A stretch of DNA of 64,000 nucleotides from NCBI RefSeq assembly GCF_021389975.1, contig NZ_CP089981.1:62001-126000 (forward strand). Direction: 5' to 3'. Below are positions 44,546-53,471 of this stretch, piece by piece. The stretch is from Fulvivirga ulvae (GTDB lineage: Bacteria; Bacteroidota; Bacteroidia; Cytophagales; Cyclobacteriaceae). Under the pieces are notes generated by a model. The model was not told where the DNA came from. It was given only the letters and a program-made list of their open reading frames with translations, and ran no database searches. Both the position numbers and the translations under genes were made by a program. The number at the start of each line of letters is the position of its first letter. Positions within the stretch are counted from its first letter, which is position 1.

Positions 44546-44589
44546 ATAATCTCATCAGGGCTGCTTTTAAAGTATCCTGATGAGATTAT
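44546..44589. terminator. Bidirectional terminator
   Basis: ATAATCTCATCAGG (44546-44559) pairs perfectly with CCTGATGAGATTAT (44576-44589), a 14-bp stem over a 16-nt loop, between the convergent TldE-like and dehydrogenase genes. Confidence 0.85.
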
Positions 44590-44602
44590 ACTCCTGAAGT
44601 GC

Positions 44603-45565
44603 TCAGACAGTGAGTACTACCTTCCCAATAAACTTCCCCTCTCCAAAGTACTTCATGGCTTCGGAAGCTTCATCTAAGGGATACACCTTATCAATAATGG
44701 GCTTGAGCTCTCCTTTTTCAAACATCTCAGCCAAAATCTCAAGATCTGACCTGTTAGGCGTATGCATAAGCAGCCCCATCTTGCGCGACTTTACCGCCCA
44801 GGGAGCTATTAACCCGATCTTTAAAAGCATGGAGACCGAACCTCCAACAACTACAAATGTACCGCCCCGCTTCAGGGATCGCTTATAATCTGAAAGTGAA
44901 CGTTTAGCAATTACATCCAGCACCATATCATATTGCTTACCGTTTTTGGTATAGTCCTCCTTAAGGAAATCAATAACATGATCTGCCCCAAGCGAGCGCA
45001 AAAAGTCCAGTTTCTCGCCCTTGTCTACTACCGTTATTTTGGCTCCTTTTAGTTTGGCCATTTGTATGGCAAAGGTACCCACACCGCCTCCTGCCCCATT
45101 AATTAAAAGCTGCTGACCCGCTTCTACTCCGCCATTGCTGCGGAGTCCCTGAAGCGCCAGTACACCCGCCTGGGGGATGGCTGCCGCCTCTTCAAAAGGC
45201 AATGTTGCAGGTTTAAACGCCAGCTTGCTTTCATGGGTACATACGTACTCGGCAAAAGCACCAAAGCCTGTCCCGGAAATGTCACCAAACACTTCATCTC
45301 CCGGTTTAAAATATGTCACGTTCTTTCCTACTGCTTCGACTATGCCTGCCACATCGCTGCCGATGATGTTGTACCTTGGCTTAAAAAGACCAAAAAGCAG
45401 CCTGTAAGCATATGGTTTGCCCAAAACAAGGTCCCAGTCCCACGAATTAATGGAGGTAGCTTTCACTTTTATCAACACTTCTTCATCCTTTGGAGAAGGC
45501 CTCTTTACCTCTTCAAGCCTTAGTATATCAGGTGAGCCATATTGATGATAGACGATGGCTTTCAT
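44603..45565 (-). CDS. Zinc-independent alcohol dehydrogenase/quinone oxidoreductase family protein
   Basis: The product has 320 residues of the MDR superfamily, QOR-like: MKAIVYHQYGSPDILRLEEV, NIIGSDVAGIVEAVGKNV, AAAIPQAGVLALQGLRSNGG, the nucleotide-binding loop INGAGGGVGTFAIQMAKLKG, and ADHVIDFLKEDYTKNGKQYD. The structural and catalytic zinc Cys residues of classical ADHs are absent. It reduces quinones or enals with NADPH in characterised relatives. It starts 2 bp after the stop of a paralogue. Confidence 0.88.
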   Translation of the reverse strand: MKAIVYHQYGSPDILRLEEVKRPSPKDEEVLIKVKATSINSWDWDLVLGKPYAYRLLFGLFKPRYNIIGSDVAGIVEAVGKNVTYFKPGDEVFGDISGTGFGAFAEYVCTHESKLAFKPATLPFEEAAAIPQAGVLALQGLRSNGGVEAGQQLLINGAGGGVGTFAIQMAKLKGAKITVVDKGEKLDFLRSLGADHVIDFLKEDYTKNGKQYDMVLDVIAKRSLSDYKRSLKRGGTFVVVGGSVSMLLKIGLIAPWAVKSRKMGLLMHTPNRSDLEILAEMFEKGELKPIIDKVYPLDEASEAMKYFGEGKFIGKVVLTV

Positions 45566-45567
45566 TT

Positions 45568-46527
45568 TCAGTTAGCTATGGTGATGATTAAGTTTCCTTG
45601 TTTTTGGCCACTTTCCACATATCTATGCGCTTCAACTACCTGCTCAAGCGGGTATTTTTTGTCTATCACGGGTTTTATCTTCCCTTCTTTAACCAGCTGA
45701 GCCAGATAAAGCAAATCTTGCGGAGTTTCCTCAGCAAAATCATAAATAACTTTCTTGCTTGCCCATTTTGCCCTGATCATTTTCCCAGGGCTAGGGTTGG
45801 CAAGCAAGTAACATCCATCGTTTTTCACAAGACCAAGGCACTTTGAATATGGACTGCCATAGATCAGGTCAAATACCACATCGTATTGCTCACCACTCTC
45901 AAAATAATTCTCTCGGGTGTAATCAATCACGTGATCGGCGCCGAGTGACAGCAACATATCCAGCTTTGCTCCATTATCAACGGCCGTTACCTCCGCACCA
46001 TAGTTTTTGGCAAGTTGCACCCCATATGTCCCTATACTCCCTCCCCCACCTATTACCAGCACCTTTTGTCCGGGACGAATATTTGCTTTTCGCAGGAACT
46101 GGAGGGCATTGATTCCGGCCACGGGTAATGTTGCGGCATCTTCGTGACTGATTTCTACCGGTTTAACGGCCATGTTCTTAGGGTCACGGCTCATGTATTC
46201 CGCATTGGCTCCCATGTGCATGCCTCCCGTACCGAAAATAGCATCGCCAACTTTAAAGGAAGTCACCTTACTACCCACGGCCTCTACCACACCAGAAAAT
46301 TCTGCTCCTGCCACCAGTTTTCTGGGCTTGCTAATGCCCATAAAGAGGCGTAAAGGGATGCGTGTCCACAACGGCAATGACATACCCCTGATCTCGCAAT
46401 CACCCATGATCACGGTAGAGGCGTATACTTTTATGAGTACTTCATTGTCTTTGGGGATTGGTTTTTCCACCTCTCTCACCTCCAGCACTTCAGGAGGGCC
46501 ATACCGGGTGACTATTGTTGCTTTCAT
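45568..46527 (-). CDS. Alcohol dehydrogenase/quinone oxidoreductase family protein (paralogue)
   Basis: The product has 319 residues with the same fold as its neighbour: MKATIVTRYGPPEVLEVREV, LVAGAEFSGVVEAVGSKVTS, AATLPVAGINALQFLRKANI, VIGGGGSIGTYGVQLAKNYG and ADHVIDYTRENYFESGEQYD. The pair probably arose by tandem duplication; divergence is substantial, so their substrates likely differ. It is the first gene of the two-gene operon. Confidence 0.88.
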   Translation of the reverse strand: MKATIVTRYGPPEVLEVREVEKPIPKDNEVLIKVYASTVIMGDCEIRGMSLPLWTRIPLRLFMGISKPRKLVAGAEFSGVVEAVGSKVTSFKVGDAIFGTGGMHMGANAEYMSRDPKNMAVKPVEISHEDAATLPVAGINALQFLRKANIRPGQKVLVIGGGGSIGTYGVQLAKNYGAEVTAVDNGAKLDMLLSLGADHVIDYTRENYFESGEQYDVVFDLIYGSPYSKCLGLVKNDGCYLLANPSPGKMIRAKWASKKVIYDFAEETPQDLLYLAQLVKEGKIKPVIDKKYPLEQVVEAHRYVESGQKQGNLIITIAN

Positions 46528-46809
46528 TGTGGGGCGTGTTTCTGATTTAAGTACAGAATCAATTAATCACTATTATACCTCATATCCTCCTAAAATATGA
46601 TAAGTGACAAATAAAACGGCTTGATGGTTGGGATTTTGGGGTGACAATAAGTGCCTGATACGGATAAGGTAAATCTAGCCCCTTCCATAAACTCCTGGTT
46701 ATTTAACCGCTGATGATACCATTCAAAATTCAATAAATACATCTTTATTCCTGACTGAGTTGAAAAATAAGAATATATTGTAGCGCATTTACTTTTAAAA
46801 TTTAAAAAT

Positions 46810-47292
46810 ATGGAAAACGAAAATCTTTCAAGCCCATTGGATCATATGGCAGGTAGTGGCAAAAGTGATCTGGCAATATCGTCAGAAATGGCTGGTTATT
46901 TAGATGTGGCAGGTAAATGGGGTAAGTTTATTGCCATACTCGGCTTCATCGGTACCGGATTTATGGTCTTAGCAGGTTTACTGTCAGGTACCGTGCTATC
47001 TTCTATGGGGCAGGATACCGGCATGCCTATTCCAGGCTTTGCATTCGGTTTAATATATGTAGTTATGGCGGTGCTGTACTTTTTCCCGTTGTATTACTTA
47101 TTCAACTTTTCATCGAACATCAGGAATGCCGTAAGAAGTGGAAATAACCACCAACTCACAGTGGCTTTTAAAAACCTTAAATCTCACTACCAGTTTATAG
47201 GCATACTCATGGTTGTTTTGATTGGTATTTATGTACTGGCTATTTTCGGTGCTATAGTATTTGGTGCTTTTGGCGCTTTAGGATCGTTTTAA
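46810..47292 (+). CDS. DUF5362-like membrane protein
   Basis: The product has 160 residues with three or four hydrophobic helices (FIAILGFIGTGFMVLAGLLS, GLIYVVMAVLYFFPLYYLFN, FIGILMVVLIGIYVLAIFGA). The central NIRNAVRSGNNHQLTVAFKN LKSHYQFIG segment fits the DUF5362 family. Function unknown. It is monocistronic and ends before a terminator. Confidence 0.7.
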   Translation: MENENLSSPLDHMAGSGKSDLAISSEMAGYLDVAGKWGKFIAILGFIGTGFMVLAGLLSGTVLSSMGQDTGMPIPGFAFGLIYVVMAVLYFFPLYYLFNFSSNIRNAVRSGNNHQLTVAFKNLKSHYQFIGILMVVLIGIYVLAIFGAIVFGAFGALGSF

Positions 47293-47299
47293 AGGAATA

Positions 47300-47327
47300 A
47301 AAGCTGCCTCATCATTGAGGTAGCTTT
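47300..47327. terminator. Bidirectional terminator
   Basis: AAAGCTGCCTCA (47300-47311) pairs with TGAGGTAGCTTT (47316-47327) with one G-T pair, between convergent genes. Confidence 0.75.
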
Positions 47328-47337
47328 CCCTGCACTC

Positions 47338-47829
47338 TTAAGGTCTCCACTTAAAAGATTTATCATCAATAACCCTCATTGTGCATAAAACACCATTGAG
47401 ATGGTCATACTCATGTTGGATGAGTTCAGCTTCATTATCTGAGGCTTTCCACTCCTGCATGTCCCAGTTTTCATCGAGGTACCTTAAGGTTAGGTGCTTG
47501 TGGCGTTTTACTTTAACCAAAAGGTTTGGAAAACTCATGCAATCGTCCCATAGCTCAAACATCTCTTCGCTAAGATATGATAGCTCCGGATTGATAATAA
47601 CCTTAGGCTGGCCTAAATCAATGTATATCAGCCGCTTCATTATGCCCAATTGAGGAGCTGCAATGCCCCGCCCAAAATTGTATTTGTCCCGGATTTCTGC
47701 CATAGCGCTGGCCAAATCCTCTGCCCAACCTTTGACTGAATTTAATTCTGATTGTAAAACAGGCTCACTTTTTTGATACAATAGAGGATGGCCTAATTGC
47801 AATATGTCTTTAATTCCTTTTTTGTTCAT
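47338..47829 (-). CDS. def: Peptide deformylase, divergent second type
   Basis: The product has 163 residues. The three PDF motifs are recognisable: GRGIAAPQLG (53-62; usual GxGLAAxQ), WDDCMSFPN with the metal-binding Cys97 (usual EGCLS), and ELIQHEYDHLNGVL with His139 and His143. The metal ligands and catalytic Glu140 are kept, so activity is plausible. The altered motif 2 (DDCMS for EGCLS) marks it as a secondary deformylase rather than the housekeeping one. Monocistronic. Confidence 0.82.
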   Translation of the reverse strand: MNKKGIKDILQLGHPLLYQKSEPVLQSELNSVKGWAEDLASAMAEIRDKYNFGRGIAAPQLGIMKRLIYIDLGQPKVIINPELSYLSEEMFELWDDCMSFPNLLVKVKRHKHLTLRYLDENWDMQEWKASDNEAELIQHEYDHLNGVLCTMRVIDDKSFKWRP

Positions 47830-47942
47830 GGCTTAAATATAGCTTAAACATTGCAAATAGGGATGTATACCAGCAGTAATGGATGCTTCTTTAAAGAAGC
47901 TTACAAAGACTCTATGGACCTGGTAAGCGTCAACATTATGGA

Positions 47943-49595
47943 TTAACGGATAATCAACTTACGGTCCACACTATGCGTCCCATCAGAAATATTAAGAAGG
48001 TAGATCCCGGAATTAAGGCCTGATACTTCAATCTGTTTTGCATCCACATTGCCATCAAACCTGCCTTTTTCAATCACCTCTCCTGTGTAAGATCGCAGTG
48101 CCCAGGTAACCTCCTTTGAAAAAGAACCCGTTCTAAGAGTAATAATATCCGATGCCGGATTGGGATAAGCCACAACCTCTTGTATTTTGTTATCATTAAC
48201 TCCCGTAATCATATTGACTTTTACCGGGAAGCGCTGAATTCTACTATACTTCCCAACAGAAGCCGTTATAGTTACTGAGTCCGTAGAATCAATATTTTCA
48301 AGCGCAGTCAATTTTAGTTCATCAGCGTCAACCTCCACTACTACAGATGCGTTTAAATTGGTAGTAATAACATAAGTCAGCCTCTCATCTTTTGTTGTTG
48401 AAAAGATATCGCTGTATTTAACAAAGACCTCCTCTCCATAGTTGAGCTCCTGTTGTTCAATAATCCTTTCTTCTTCAATAACCTCACTAAAAAACACTCT
48501 ACTCCTTGTCACATATTCCCAATCACTTAATGAAGGTCTCCACTCACTTTTAAAAAATTCCGGTATTTGTTGAAGATCATTATAGATGTAATCAATCTTC
48601 CAATTATTTATCCAATTACCTACACCCTTATCAAAGTCATATTTTGTAATTAGTGTTCTATTTCCATAACCATTGTGCACATATTCATATTTTACATCCT
48701 CCTCCCATTCATTACTTGAACTATTCCATGTATAGTACGCTTCGGCGGTAAGGAATTCTCCAGTATAACTATAGACCGACTGGCCAGAATTTATCCATTC
48801 AACACCAGACAAATAGTAATCTGTAGTTAATACTTTTTTCCCATTTAAATCTAACTGCGTAATTACTTTGAAATATTCATGCCAGTCATCTGTATACCAT
48901 GAATACCAATACTCTTCTGTCGTATTCTCTGTATAAATTATTGATCGTTTACCTTCAGGTTTCCAATCGTTAATCTCCTTAATCCAGGATGCTTCCTGTA
49001 TCTCAATCTCATTCCCATCCCCATCATATTCATAGGTTGTCTTTAATACAGCTTCCCATTCCTCTTTTTCACTACCCCACTCATAATAAATGGTATATAT
49101 AATATCCCCTAATTCATTAAGAATATATTCTTGTTTACGTATGTTAACCCACTTTGAGAGGTCGTTTTCCCATAATTGACCAAGGTTGACCTGTAATTTA
49201 TTTACATCGTCAAATGTAACAAGGGTTCTGGATGAAGCCTGCCACTCTCCATTTTCATCTTCTCTGGAATAATAGGTTTGCTCTATACCTCTACCCTTGG
49301 AATCCCTTTTAACGGTGTATTTTCGGTTAGCCGAATTCCACTTCTGCTCCTCAACATTCCAGGGATCAGTAAGAATTGAGTCCTGTTGCCACAGGTCAGC
49401 ATTTGCAGAGCTTTGCACTCTGGAAAAACCCATTTTCTTGGCTAAATAATAATCTTTAATGAATTTAAATGTATGATAATCAGAATCCTTCCCCTGATAC
49501 TCAGAATCATAAAAACCAACCTCTTGCCCATAACTCTGTAGGCAGCAAAAAGTAATAATAATTAATACTAGTTTCAAGATGTAAGAATTGAACAT
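47943..49595 (-). CDS. Secreted protein with type IX sorting tail
   Basis: The ATG at 49595 gives 550 residues with a signal peptide ending LQSYGQ. The middle consists of repeated WxxxxKxEYxY-like strands (WINNWKIDYIYND, EWEEDVKYEYVHNGYGNRTL), probably a beta repeat region of the type common in large surface proteins. The last 80 residues are a Por-type C-terminal sorting domain (VVAYPNPASDIITLRTGS, GLNSGIYLLNISDG, RKLIIR). It should be exported by the type IX system and attached to the surface. The function of the repeat part is unknown. Confidence 0.85.
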   Translation of the reverse strand: MFNSYILKLVLIIITFCCLQSYGQEVGFYDSEYQGKDSDYHTFKFIKDYYLAKKMGFSRVQSSANADLWQQDSILTDPWNVEEQKWNSANRKYTVKRDSKGRGIEQTYYSREDENGEWQASSRTLVTFDDVNKLQVNLGQLWENDLSKWVNIRKQEYILNELGDIIYTIYYEWGSEKEEWEAVLKTTYEYDGDGNEIEIQEASWIKEINDWKPEGKRSIIYTENTTEEYWYSWYTDDWHEYFKVITQLDLNGKKVLTTDYYLSGVEWINSGQSVYSYTGEFLTAEAYYTWNSSSNEWEEDVKYEYVHNGYGNRTLITKYDFDKGVGNWINNWKIDYIYNDLQQIPEFFKSEWRPSLSDWEYVTRSRVFFSEVIEEERIIEQQELNYGEEVFVKYSDIFSTTKDERLTYVITTNLNASVVVEVDADELKLTALENIDSTDSVTITASVGKYSRIQRFPVKVNMITGVNDNKIQEVVAYPNPASDIITLRTGSFSKEVTWALRSYTGEVIEKGRFDGNVDAKQIEVSGLNSGIYLLNISDGTHSVDRKLIIR

Positions 49596-49773
49596 TGCGC
49601 TTAAGTAGTGAAATAACAAACTATTACCAAAGAAAATGACACAATTATAAAACAATTAAATAACAGCAAAAAAAAGAATGTTGAATTATTAGAACCTTAT
49701 AAATAAAAATTGGAACCCTCTCGAATTCCAATTTCTATTTCAACATAATATCTTAGTGCTCACTCCAGTATTA

Positions 49774-50508
49774 CTACTCCCAATCCCTAAGCCTGTCGAT
49801 ATATAAATATGACTCTACAAATTCCCTGTGTTTTTCGCTGGTCAGTTTTTCAAGCAGCTCCAATGATGATATGTAGGTGGCAAGATTGCCGTTGGAAGAA
49901 AGAAATTTCCCGTCTTCCACATAGCTTATCAACGAGTCGTCCTGTACAAGAAGGTTTGGATAATTCTTCTGAAGCTCTTTTCCTCCACCAACCCAGGTGA
50001 CTATTTTCTTACCATCTGCAATGCCTGAGGCTCCTATCAAATGTGCTCCGGCGCAGTTGCTTACGGTATATTGTGTTTCGTTGTTTTTCTCCTTAATGAA
50101 ACTGACAATTTTGCTGTTATTCACCTGGGCGTGCATATCATAGGCGCTGGGTACTATCAGAACATTCAAAGCGGGGCAATTCTTAAAAGTATAATCGGGG
50201 ATCATTTTCAAGCCCTCTTCGGAAATTAGCGGGGCATCGGTCTCTGCAATGGTGATCACGTTGAAGAGCTGCTCGCCACCTTCTGAGGGTTTTGCAAATA
50301 CGTCCAGCGCGGCAGTGACTTCGGTAGTAAGTACGCCATCATACATTAGCAAACCAATGGTGGGCAAATCTTCTTTTATGGCTTTCAAATGAGTGCTTTC
50401 TGTTGTAACCTTTTCACTTACCTGATCCTGGTTATTCTGTGCTTTCTGCGTATTACAGGCTGACAAAATTACTATGAGTACGGGGGCTAATATCTTCATG
50501 TTTTTCAT
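49774..50508 (-). CDS. DJ-1/PfpI-family lipoprotein
   Basis: The product has 244 residues with lipobox VILSAC (Cys18). The class I glutamine amidotransferase-like fold is shown by TIGLLMYDGVLTTEVTAALD, the nucleophile elbow YTVSNCAGAHLIGASG with Cys152, and VEDGKFLSSNGNLATYISSL. DJ-1/PfpI members act as chaperones, deglycases or isonitrile hydratase-like enzymes. Lipidation, and thus location in the envelope, is less common. It is 69 bp downstream of a Crp-family gene on the same strand. Confidence 0.83.
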   Translation of the reverse strand: MKNMKILAPVLIVILSACNTQKAQNNQDQVSEKVTTESTHLKAIKEDLPTIGLLMYDGVLTTEVTAALDVFAKPSEGGEQLFNVITIAETDAPLISEEGLKMIPDYTFKNCPALNVLIVPSAYDMHAQVNNSKIVSFIKEKNNETQYTVSNCAGAHLIGASGIADGKKIVTWVGGGKELQKNYPNLLVQDDSLISYVEDGKFLSSNGNLATYISSLELLEKLTSEKHREFVESYLYIDRLRDWE

Positions 50509-50577
50509 ACCTTATTTGTTTGTTTTTTACTTGCCGGCAAAGGTATTCGTCACCTCAAAGAAAAAACTTGAACCAGT

Positions 50578-51153
50578 TTAAGAAACCTTTTTACTTCTCA
50601 ATTTGCTCAGGTATTCCGGTGTTAAGCCAAGATAGGTAGCTACCAGATACTGGGGCATACGGTTGACAAACTCGGGAAATTCATCTCTAAATCTATAGAA
50701 TATCTCTTCTTTGGAGTAAGTAAAAATATATTGTAACCGCTTAATAGCCGCTCCATAGCCTATTTCATAAACCTGCCTGAAGTAGCTGTCCATTACAGGG
50801 TGACAGGAAAGCAGTTTCTGTTGCTGTGCATATGAGATGCAAAGTACCTCAGAGGCTTCAACGGCCTGTATAAAAAAATCTGTTTTGCTTTGATGATGAT
50901 ATGCCAGAAAATCGGTGATCCACCAGTCCTTAATAGCAAACTGGATGGTCTTCTCCGCACCGTTATTGTCAATAAAATAGGCATGAAGGCAGCCATCCAA
51001 TACAAAATAAATTTTATCACACTTCTCTCCGCCGTAAATAAGGGTATCTTTTTTGGCCAAAGTAACAGGATCAAAATAACCTGTGATCTGCTCATATTCC
51101 TTTGTATCGATATCAACGAACCTTTTGATATGGTGATAAAGCTTAATATCCAT
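50578..51153 (-). CDS. Crp/Fnr-family transcriptional regulator
   Basis: The product has 191 residues. The cyclic-nucleotide-like domain shows LIYGGEKCDKIYFVLDGCLH and TIQFAIKDWWITDFLAYHHQ. The C-terminal helix-turn-helix (FVNRMPQYLVATYLGLTPEY followed by LSKLRSKK) is the short form typical of Bacteroidota Crp-like regulators. Most such proteins do not bind cAMP. It probably regulates the adjacent DJ-1/PfpI lipoprotein gene. Confidence 0.88.
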   Translation of the reverse strand: MDIKLYHHIKRFVDIDTKEYEQITGYFDPVTLAKKDTLIYGGEKCDKIYFVLDGCLHAYFIDNNGAEKTIQFAIKDWWITDFLAYHHQSKTDFFIQAVEASEVLCISYAQQQKLLSCHPVMDSYFRQVYEIGYGAAIKRLQYIFTYSKEEIFYRFRDEFPEFVNRMPQYLVATYLGLTPEYLSKLRSKKVS

Positions 51154-51197
51154 GGTATCGGCATTTAAAATTATCGTACAGCCAAGTTAGGCCTTAT

Positions 51198-51887
51198 TCA
51201 TCTCAAATGCTTCAATAGGTTCACTTCCTTTAAGTCATCGGGCACCTTTTTACTAAAAACCTTATTTTCACTCAGTACCGATACTGTATTAAACAATCCC
51301 TTATATTCGATGATGTAGTTGTTTTCCAGGTATATCCGCTTTCTCCTTCCTGAAAGTGAGAAGTCCCTTTTGCCATCGATCAAAATGTTGACAGGAGCAC
51401 CTTCTTTCAATTCTGCTATTTTGAAATTCTCCCTTCGGGGCTCCCCCACATTCCAATAGTCCCAATTCAGAAAAAGCTCTATTTCCTTATCAAAACGGAT
51501 CTTAAATATTTCGATATGCTGGCCAAACGGCTTCATCGAACCAAAAATCAGGTTTCGCTGCCGGGCCAGGTACTTCTCATAGTATTGTTTGAGCTGGCCT
51601 TCATCGTCACATCTTAGGGCATTTAGCTTCAAAAGGTTTAAATAGTCTTCGAAAGTGTGAAAATTATTGTCAATTAAAATGACCAGGTCTCCCAATACCC
51701 CTTCAACTTTCTCGAAGCAATCGTGACTGATAACCACCTCATCGCCATCCGCTGAAGTACCGGAGCTAACCTCCCTCTTCCAGGTCACATAGCCCTTCCG
51801 GGAGTCATAGCTTCTGTACTTCTTGTCATACTCGTAGGAGCATGAAAACACCTGAATGACATGGCAGGGCTTTTTATTGACTTTCAT
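51198..51887 (-). CDS. Hypothetical protein of the ArsR-ProDH operon
   Basis: The product has 229 residues, is soluble, mixed alpha/beta and rich in Lys/Arg (KKYRSYDSRKGYVTWKREVS, FSLSGRRKRIYLENNYIIEY). No signal peptide and no family recognised. It begins 10 bp after the proline dehydrogenase stop, so it is the third gene of that operon. Confidence 0.55.
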   Translation of the reverse strand: MKVNKKPCHVIQVFSCSYEYDKKYRSYDSRKGYVTWKREVSSGTSADGDEVVISHDCFEKVEGVLGDLVILIDNNFHTFEDYLNLLKLNALRCDDEGQLKQYYEKYLARQRNLIFGSMKPFGQHIEIFKIRFDKEIELFLNWDYWNVGEPRRENFKIAELKEGAPVNILIDGKRDFSLSGRRKRIYLENNYIIEYKGLFNTVSVLSENKVFSKKVPDDLKEVNLLKHLR

Positions 51888-51897
51888 CCCCGGATCG

Positions 51898-52839
51898 TCA
51901 ACCTACTATATCATTGATCGCCCTGAAAATGTTGAGCGGGTACTCTGCTATGCGGTTGCATAAGTAGAGGTACCACTCCTTGCCATACACGAAGTAAACC
52001 TTAGCCGGGTGGCCTTTGTCCTTTATGGTGGCCAGTTGCTCCATTTGTATGCCATACAAACTCTCAAACTCATAAATGTCTTTTGATGGCTGGTGTTTAC
52101 TTATTAGCCGGAGAGCTTCCTGCTGTATGTTGTGATCGTGCGTGGCTATAGAGCAAAAGTGGCCTTGAGACAATAGCGCATCCAGGTAATTCAGATAGGT
52201 TTCATCGAGTTCTCTGCCACGGGACAGGGAAAGGTGAGCCGGTGTATCAAAAGCCCCTTTCACCAGCCTGATCCTGTTGGGCAACTTAATAAGTTCCTGA
52301 AAATCATCTTTGGACCGATGAAGGTAAGCCTGCATGGTTATAGACACCTGTTTACAATTTTTTGCTGCCGCCATATACGTTTCCAACACGGCATCAGTAC
52401 GATTTACTCCCTCTGCACTTATAATAACTTCTGTGTGGTTAGGCGCTGCTGCCTCCAGAATACGCGTGATATTAGCCAGAGCCAGATCCTTGGATACGGC
52501 GAGGCCGATATGTGAAAGGTCCAGCGAGATGGTTGAATAAAGGTTTTGGCTTTCAATCTGACGGGCCATTTCTATAAACTCCTCCGTAGCTGCATTGGCT
52601 TCCTTTTCGGTGATGGTATTTTCACCCATAAACTCCATAGAGCACTTATACCCCTTTTCATTTTCAAGCACCACTTTTGCTATCGTCTCCTCCATGGTTT
52701 CTCCACCTATGTACCGGTCTGCCGCCTTTTTGAGGGCATGGAACAATGTGGCATTATTTAACAAGTATTCTTTGGCCTGCTCATTTAAGGCAGCTTTTTT
52801 CAGGGCCTTTGCCCCTAATTCAATTAACTCCTGATCCAT
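51898..52839 (-). CDS. Proline dehydrogenase (monofunctional)
   Basis: The product has 313 residues. ProDH barrel motifs are present: NTITEKEANAATEEF, ISLDLSHIGLAVSKDLALAN, NRIRLVKGAFDTPAHLSLSR (the RLVKGAY-like motif), SIATHDHNIQQEAL, YEFESLYGIQMEQL and the C-terminal YLCNRIAEYPLN (usual YLMRRLAE). It oxidises proline to pyrroline-5-carboxylate with FAD. The motif changes (CNR for MRR) suggest a divergent paralogue whose substrate may not be proline. It lies 11 bp after an ArsR gene. Confidence 0.82.
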   Translation of the reverse strand: MDQELIELGAKALKKAALNEQAKEYLLNNATLFHALKKAADRYIGGETMEETIAKVVLENEKGYKCSMEFMGENTITEKEANAATEEFIEMARQIESQNLYSTISLDLSHIGLAVSKDLALANITRILEAAAPNHTEVIISAEGVNRTDAVLETYMAAAKNCKQVSITMQAYLHRSKDDFQELIKLPNRIRLVKGAFDTPAHLSLSRGRELDETYLNYLDALLSQGHFCSIATHDHNIQQEALRLISKHQPSKDIYEFESLYGIQMEQLATIKDKGHPAKVYFVYGKEWYLYLCNRIAEYPLNIFRAINDIVG

Positions 52840-52850
52840 GTTATGTTGGT

Positions 52851-53153
52851 TTAAAGTTTGACAGCAAGAGATTGTATAAACTCCTCAATTTTCGCTTCGT
52901 TCCTTTTATAATAAGTCCACTTTCCTATTCTTTTACCCGTTAGCAAGCCTGCCTTTTCCATCATGGTTAAATAATGGGAGGTAGTGGACTGCGACAAACC
53001 CAGCTTATCCTGAATATGGCACACGCATACCCCGTCATCAAAATTGGGCACATTGACCTGTGGTGGAAAATTTTCCTCCGGGCTTTTCAGCCAATCCAGT
53101 ATCTCAACCCTGGCCTTATTGGACAGCACCTTGCTTACCTCTACGATATTCAT
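52851..53153 (-). CDS. ArsR-family transcriptional regulator
   Basis: The product has 100 residues. The winged helix reads MNIVEVSKVLSNKARVEILD, GVCVCHIQDKLGLSQSTTSH and YLTMMEKAGLLTGKRIGKWT, the ArsR signature. VCVCH has the CVC motif in the recognition helix used for metal or metalloid sensing by ArsR/SmtB members. A perfect palindrome 13 bp upstream of its ATG is the likely operator. It heads the operon with proline dehydrogenase and an unknown gene. Confidence 0.87.
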   Translation of the reverse strand: MNIVEVSKVLSNKARVEILDWLKSPEENFPPQVNVPNFDDGVCVCHIQDKLGLSQSTTSHYLTMMEKAGLLTGKRIGKWTYYKRNEAKIEEFIQSLAVKL

Positions 53154-53166
53154 AGGTCTAATGTAG

Positions 53167-53194
53167 CAACATATCGATAATTATCGATATGTTG
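53167..53194. promoter_or_regulatory. Operator palindrome of the ArsR operon
   Basis: Half-site CAACATATCGATAA followed immediately by its exact reverse complement TTATCGATATGTTG: a perfect 28-bp palindrome just upstream of the ArsR start codon, where a self-repressing dimer would bind. Confidence 0.8.
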
Positions 53195-53471
53195 TTTTGT
53201 GTTTTTTTAAAGCACCGGTACCCAAAAGATGGAGTTGTGTTGCTGTGCAATTTTGAAAGTGTAGTAGAGAAGAGCCAAACAGCGGCTTTACTAAACTTCC
53301 GAAAGTTTGGTAAAGCTTAACCGATCAGTGGCACGGACAGAAGCATAAAACCCTAACCATTCAGTACAAAGCTCTGGCAGGAAGTAATGAAGTGTTTAAA
53401 GGTGGCTGTCTGGGGACAGCCACCGGGGAGAAAAAGCTACAACAATGAAATGAGCAGACTTATGAACTGTT
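53195..53471. other. Intergenic region with two hairpins
   Basis: No gene is present. GCTTTACTAAACTT (53285-53298) pairs with AAGTTTGGTAAAGC (53303-53316) with one G-T pair. The fixed-loop hairpin of REP family 2 is at 53401-53424. The first could end the minus-strand gene to its right (53472-54335). Confidence 0.55.
53401..53424. repeat. Fixed-loop hairpin (REP family 2), single copy
   Basis: GGTGGCTGTC-TGGG-GACAGCCACC is a perfect 10-bp stem. The core GTC-TGGG-GAC and the trailing GGGGAGAAAAA match the third hairpin of the cluster at 16013-16034, while the rest of the stem is different but fully paired. Confidence 0.75.
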
